DNA of 64,000 bases from Hypholoma sublateritium FD-334 SS-4 (Eukaryota > Basidiomycota > Agaricomycetes > Agaricales > Strophariaceae), in contig KN817610.1 in assembly GCA_000827495.1 (NCBI GenBank), positions 26,949 to 90,948 of the forward strand. Reading direction: 5' to 3'. Both the position numbers and the translations under genes were made by a program. Shown in pieces: positions 60,453 to 64,000 of the stretch (position 1 is the stretch's first letter; each line of letters begins with the position of its first letter). The notes under the pieces are model-generated. The model ran no database searches. It was not told the DNA's origin and worked only from the letters and a program-made list of their open reading frames with translations.

Positions 60453-60935
60453 ATGGAATAATATGCGCTGCATCAAATTAGCGAGCGCGATGGAATAATT
60501 TGCGCTGCATCAAATTAGCGCGCGCCATGGAATATTGTGCGCCGCATCAAGCGAGCGACCCTCATGTAATATTTGTGCGCCGTATCAAATTAGAAAGCGC
60601 GATGGAATACTATACGCCGCATCAAAATAGCGAGCACCATGCAATATTGTACACCGCATCAAGAGAGGGAACGCGATGGAATGCTACACGCCGCATCAAA
60701 TTAGAGAGCACGATGGAATACTATGCGCCGCATACAAATGGCGAGCGGGATGGAATATTGTGCGCCGCATCAAGAGAGGGAACGCGATGGAATGCTACAC
60801 GCCGCATCAAATTAGAGAGCACGATGGAATACTATGCGCCGCATACAAATGGCGAGCGGGATGGAATACTGTGCGCCGCATCAAGAGAGCAAGCGCGATG
60901 GAATACTGTGCGCCGTATCACTGTATGTTTCCTTG
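60453..60935. repeat. 37-bp minisatellite with 111-bp higher-order unit
   Basis: The word ATGGAATA (or a one-base variant) recurs at 60453, 60490, 60527, 60564, 60602, 60639, 60676, 60713, 60750, 60787, 60824, 60861 and 60898: thirteen units of 37 bp (one of 38). Each holds a GCGCCGCATCAAA-like word. A three-unit block of 111 bp (60661-60771) is repeated at 60772-60882 with a single difference. The open frame across it is a by-product of the 111-bp period and is not called as a gene. Confidence 0.93.
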
Positions 60936-61130
60936 TCCAGCTCCATGCAATACCATGCACCACATCAAATGTATGTTTGTATATTTTGCCCATGAAGCGC
61001 TTGACATAATAACAGTCCGACTACTTGACCAACATAGAATATATATCAAGAAATAAACCATTGCATTTTTTTATACATCACGTTCGACGAGTACGATATG
61101 TCATAAACAAGAAGCGAGAAATATATACAT

Positions 61131-64000
61131 TTACTTCGTACGTTGCCTTTTATTCCCCTCGGCGGCTGCCTTGTCTTTTCTTTTGCCTGAACGTCCCATA
61201 ACCCGCTTCGGTGAGTCATCACGCACGTAAAGCTTGATGCAGTTGTGCATATCATCCACCGCCATGCGCCATCGAGAGTCGGTTGAAGCCAGATGAGCCC
61301 ACCACGCAAGACCGAAGATGACGAGGCCAAGACCACAGGGACCGGTTTTCTTGAGCGAATCAATATTGTCGCCACCTTTTGCCGCGGAAATGGGGAGGGG
61401 AAGAGAGTTTGGGTTGTCGGAGCGACGCCACATAGGCTGGATTCCATTCCACCATGCGATCCATTGGTTTGCATAATCGGGGGTCTTAGCGCCAGCGGGT
61501 ACTTGATCGTAGGCCCGTTTCTGCATCCAGGTGTTCAGAGCCGACGGGCGTAGCTCTGAGGTGGGTAAACGATGCTACGAGAATAAGATAGGGTAAGAAA
61601 CATTATAGATAAAGATGAAAGGGACTTACAGCAGTCGTATTTGTGGCTCCCACCTCAAGTTCGAACGCGAACCAGTCTTGAAGGAAAAGCTGCCAGGCTT
61701 CCAAATCGACAACTCCTTGTAAAAATGTCTGACCTATCTTGGGTAACCACATTGACAAGATCGATTTGGCTTGCCGAGTGCGAAGGGATCGATCCTGAGC
61801 ACGAGATGGACCTGCAGAGGGCTGAGAAGTACTGTCGGTGACGGCATCAGAGACGGTTACTGCCAGAGGTGGGTTGACGTTTGCTGATGAAGCTGGATCA
61901 GCGTCTTCCATGGAGTCATCGCGCCTCGACGCCGGATTGCTCTCAAGAGGCTTTGATGCGGCCGCAGCGTCGGCAGTGTCAGGAATGTGCGGGGTACCCT
62001 TAGATGTTTCACCCGAAGGAGTTCCTGCACCGGTGCCAATGGGAGGGGTCGTTGAAGCTGCTTCTGCGGAAGTGATGGAAGCTGCTGCGGCGACGGGTGG
62101 AATAGGCTCTTTGAAAAGTACCAGCGTGGAATGGGTGTCGGGAACTCTTGAAGACATGTTCGCGGCGACGGGCTGAGCAAGAGCACCAACAGGAACGTGC
62201 GCAGCACCGTTGAGAGGTGTGAGTGTCGAAGCATTGGAGGGGAGAGGTGCAGGACTGTCAAGAGAAACCGACGGGGAGAGATTGTGGGGCTGCGGTGCAA
62301 GAATGTTAGGAGTAACAAGAAAAGTTGGGACAGGAGGAACGTGAGGCTGTGCTCCGGGAACGTCTACAAGAGCTGGCGTAGGGGTATTGAGAAGAGCTGG
62401 TGCGGGAACATTGAGAGAGACCGGCACGACAGCAGTATACTGCGGTACGGGAGTCCCAAGCACCAGCGTGGGAGTATTGAGAGAAGCCGGTCCGGGAGTG
62501 TTGAGAAGCCGTAGCGGTGGCGCTGCGTTGCCAGGAATGTTCGGGGCGTTGTAGGATGATGGAGTGGGATAAACTGAATCACCGTACATAGCGTCTGGAA
62601 CAAAGGAATATGGGGGTGAGCGATTAATATCCTCAAACATGAAGTTGTTGGGGCCATAACCAAGGGACGCGTCGGTAGGGGGCATTGTCATAGCTCCCGG
62701 GAAGATCCAGCCCTGTGTATTCTGCGCTGAGCCTGATGAACCTGTAACCCCTAAGTCATTATAAGTATTGGGTCGACCGCAAAGTAAGACGATAAGTGTA
62801 CGCACCGTTCCAATTCTGCGGGGCATGTGTCTGTCCGCCGATCAAAAAATTCCCCCATCCATCAAACATAGAGCTGTTGTCGGTGACCGGTTGCGGAATA
62901 CCGCTCGCATCTCCCATCAAGCCCAAGAGATCCATGCTGGTATTGAACGAGGGAACATTTCCGAAAGAGCCCTCGCTGCTTCCGGTGCCGCCAGTTCTTC
63001 CATCGAATAATTGATGTTCGGTGGTCGGCGCGGGCATAGTACTTGTGGCTCCTAAGTTGCCGGTTCCGGAGCCAGATGCACGCATAGTCGTGTCAACGGC
63101 CCCAGAGACAGAACCACCCATACCCAGAGCACCTGAAGCTTGAGAGCTCGAAGCCTTAGCATCTGAGTTAGTGGTCTCCGAGCTAGAAGCGCTCATAGCC
63201 GTAGCACCAGGGTTAACGGTCCCTGAAGCAGAAGAGTGCGTATGGACATCCATCCTCACTTTTCCCACTACATCGTCGTCTTCGCTATCCGTTTTCTCCG
63301 ACTCCCCGTCTTTGAAATCTGACGGTAATGCTCGTGTCTTCCGGGCCTCAGAAGCTGTGAGGTATGTGAGCATGCGTTTAAAGTCGACCAAAAATAGTAA
63401 CGTACGATAAACTCGATGAAGGAACTGCGAAAACTGCTTGAGGCCCCCATCGTCAAATCTGGTCAGGTAGTCGCCAAAGGAAAGGCCTTCTTCATTGGTA
63501 CAGGAGTGGATACTGATTGTCTTGATGTCCCCTCCGTCTTCAGGACTAGGACCGCCAGCCCAAAATGTGCTCTGCCACCTGGTTAAAGCACATATCTGCT
63601 GCAGAAAATCTTTGATGATCATCGGAAGCTTGTCAATCGAGCTGAATATAGACTACTTCAGTAGAATCACACCGCCCAGGAGCATGTAACTCACCCTTGG
63701 TAATGCTCGGGTGATCGCTCGCCCTTCTCGCCCTCCTCCAGGTATTGAACGTCACGATCAGCTTTGATCTCAGCTGTGCGCTCTTCTTTCACTCGTCTGA
63801 CTTCCTTTTTGATTTCTGCGCTTTCGTGTTCGTACTTTGCGGCAGCGTATTTATTATTAATCGAGAGTTGAAGATTACAATTTTTGTACAGTGGATCTGC
63901 CTGCGCCTCTGCCCTGACGCGGTCATCGAAATATAGCGTTGAATACACTTGCACTTCGGTGGGAGCTCGCGGTATAATTGGATTGATGCTGAGAACGACT
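61131..64000 (-). CDS. W-rich agaricomycete-type protein, 5' end outside window
   Basis: Exons in the window: 64000-63695 (partial), 63641-63406, 63354-62806, 62750-61630, 61574-61131; introns 51-55 bp, all junction phases agree, stop at 61131. Visible coding is 885 codons. The partial first exon is a charged helical segment. The next has a compact block around TRWQSTFWAGGPSPEDGG followed by SFGDYLTRFDDGGLKQFSQFL. The middle 450+ residues are Ser/Thr/Pro/Ala-rich with degenerate LNTP/LNVP-type repeats around 62,350-62,520. The C-terminal exon has W-rich motifs (QWIAWWNGIQPMWRR, FGLAWWAHL) and ends in a basic KRKDK...KRQR tail, probably a nuclear signal. This combination matches my memory of a large agaricomycete family of unknown function; I know no proven activity. 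The start lies beyond position 64000. Confidence 0.72.

Noticed and set aside
60500..61009. 169-codon open frame across the minisatellite
   Set aside because: The frame is kept only because three 37-bp units equal 111 bp; the translation simply mirrors the repeat.

Overview
The window looks like nuclear DNA from an agaricomycete basidiomycete (mushroom-forming fungus). Genes are split by many short GT-AG introns (44-60 bp is typical). The families present fit this group: OrsD-type zinc-finger protein, Zn2Cys6 and GATA regulators, a multicopy F-box-like family, and a W-rich agaricomycete family. Scattered Ns show a draft assembly. No bacterial, organellar or CRISPR features were seen. For most spliced genes I built exon models by hand. 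In seven of them the summed exons give an exact multiple of three (OrsD-like 1037 codons, Zn2Cys6 400, coiled-coil 755, C2HC5 296, GATA 388, F-box B 460, F-box C 459), which supports the splice sites.

Layout. 1-1510: array of near-perfect GTATAC-centred palindromes. 1835-5153 (-): OrsD-like zinc-finger gene. 5.6-8.6 kb (-): decayed-looking spliced region with a recurring motif. 8.7-10.1 kb: GC-rich repeats, then a GGCCACAT/GAGGCC array. 10326-12080 (-): F-box-like gene A, split by a 326-bp hAT-like MITE. 16290-17583 (-): Zn2Cys6 factor. 24423-24513: intron-containing tRNA-Gly(GCC). 24996-27933 (+): nine-exon coiled-coil gene. 28506-29452 (-): C2HC5 zinc-finger (TRIP4/Rqt4-like) gene. 36.6-38.6 kb: degenerate ~400-bp tandem repeat. 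39599-40820 (+): GATA factor. 42.7-43.4 kb (-): fragment resembling a fungal MLKL-like helical N-terminal domain. 44716-45120: a second hAT-like MITE with a perfect 8-bp target duplication.

From 45.7 to 60 kb the window is an F-box birth-and-death locus. Copy B (45733-47164) and copy C (51867-53296) are intact; copy D (58478-59908) is a recent duplicate of C with a +1 frameshift. The copies are interleaved with duplicated remnants of another gene (blocks near 43.8, 47.3 and 53.6 kb), a predicted secreted acidic protein (50109-51104, -), a basic low-complexity protein (48768-50084, -), and a GC-rich island with internal duplications (54.6-57.9 kb). The right end has a 37-bp minisatellite (60.45-60.94 kb) and the 3' part of a W-rich agaricomycete-type gene (61131-64000, -) that runs off the window.

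There is no operon-like pathway. The region reads as repeat-rich, rapidly evolving chromosome (multicopy families, MITEs, satellites, pseudogenes) around a few conserved regulatory genes (Zn2Cys6, GATA, C2HC5). Long stretches (12.1-16.3, 17.6-24.4 and 29.5-36.6 kb) hold nothing I can defend as a gene.
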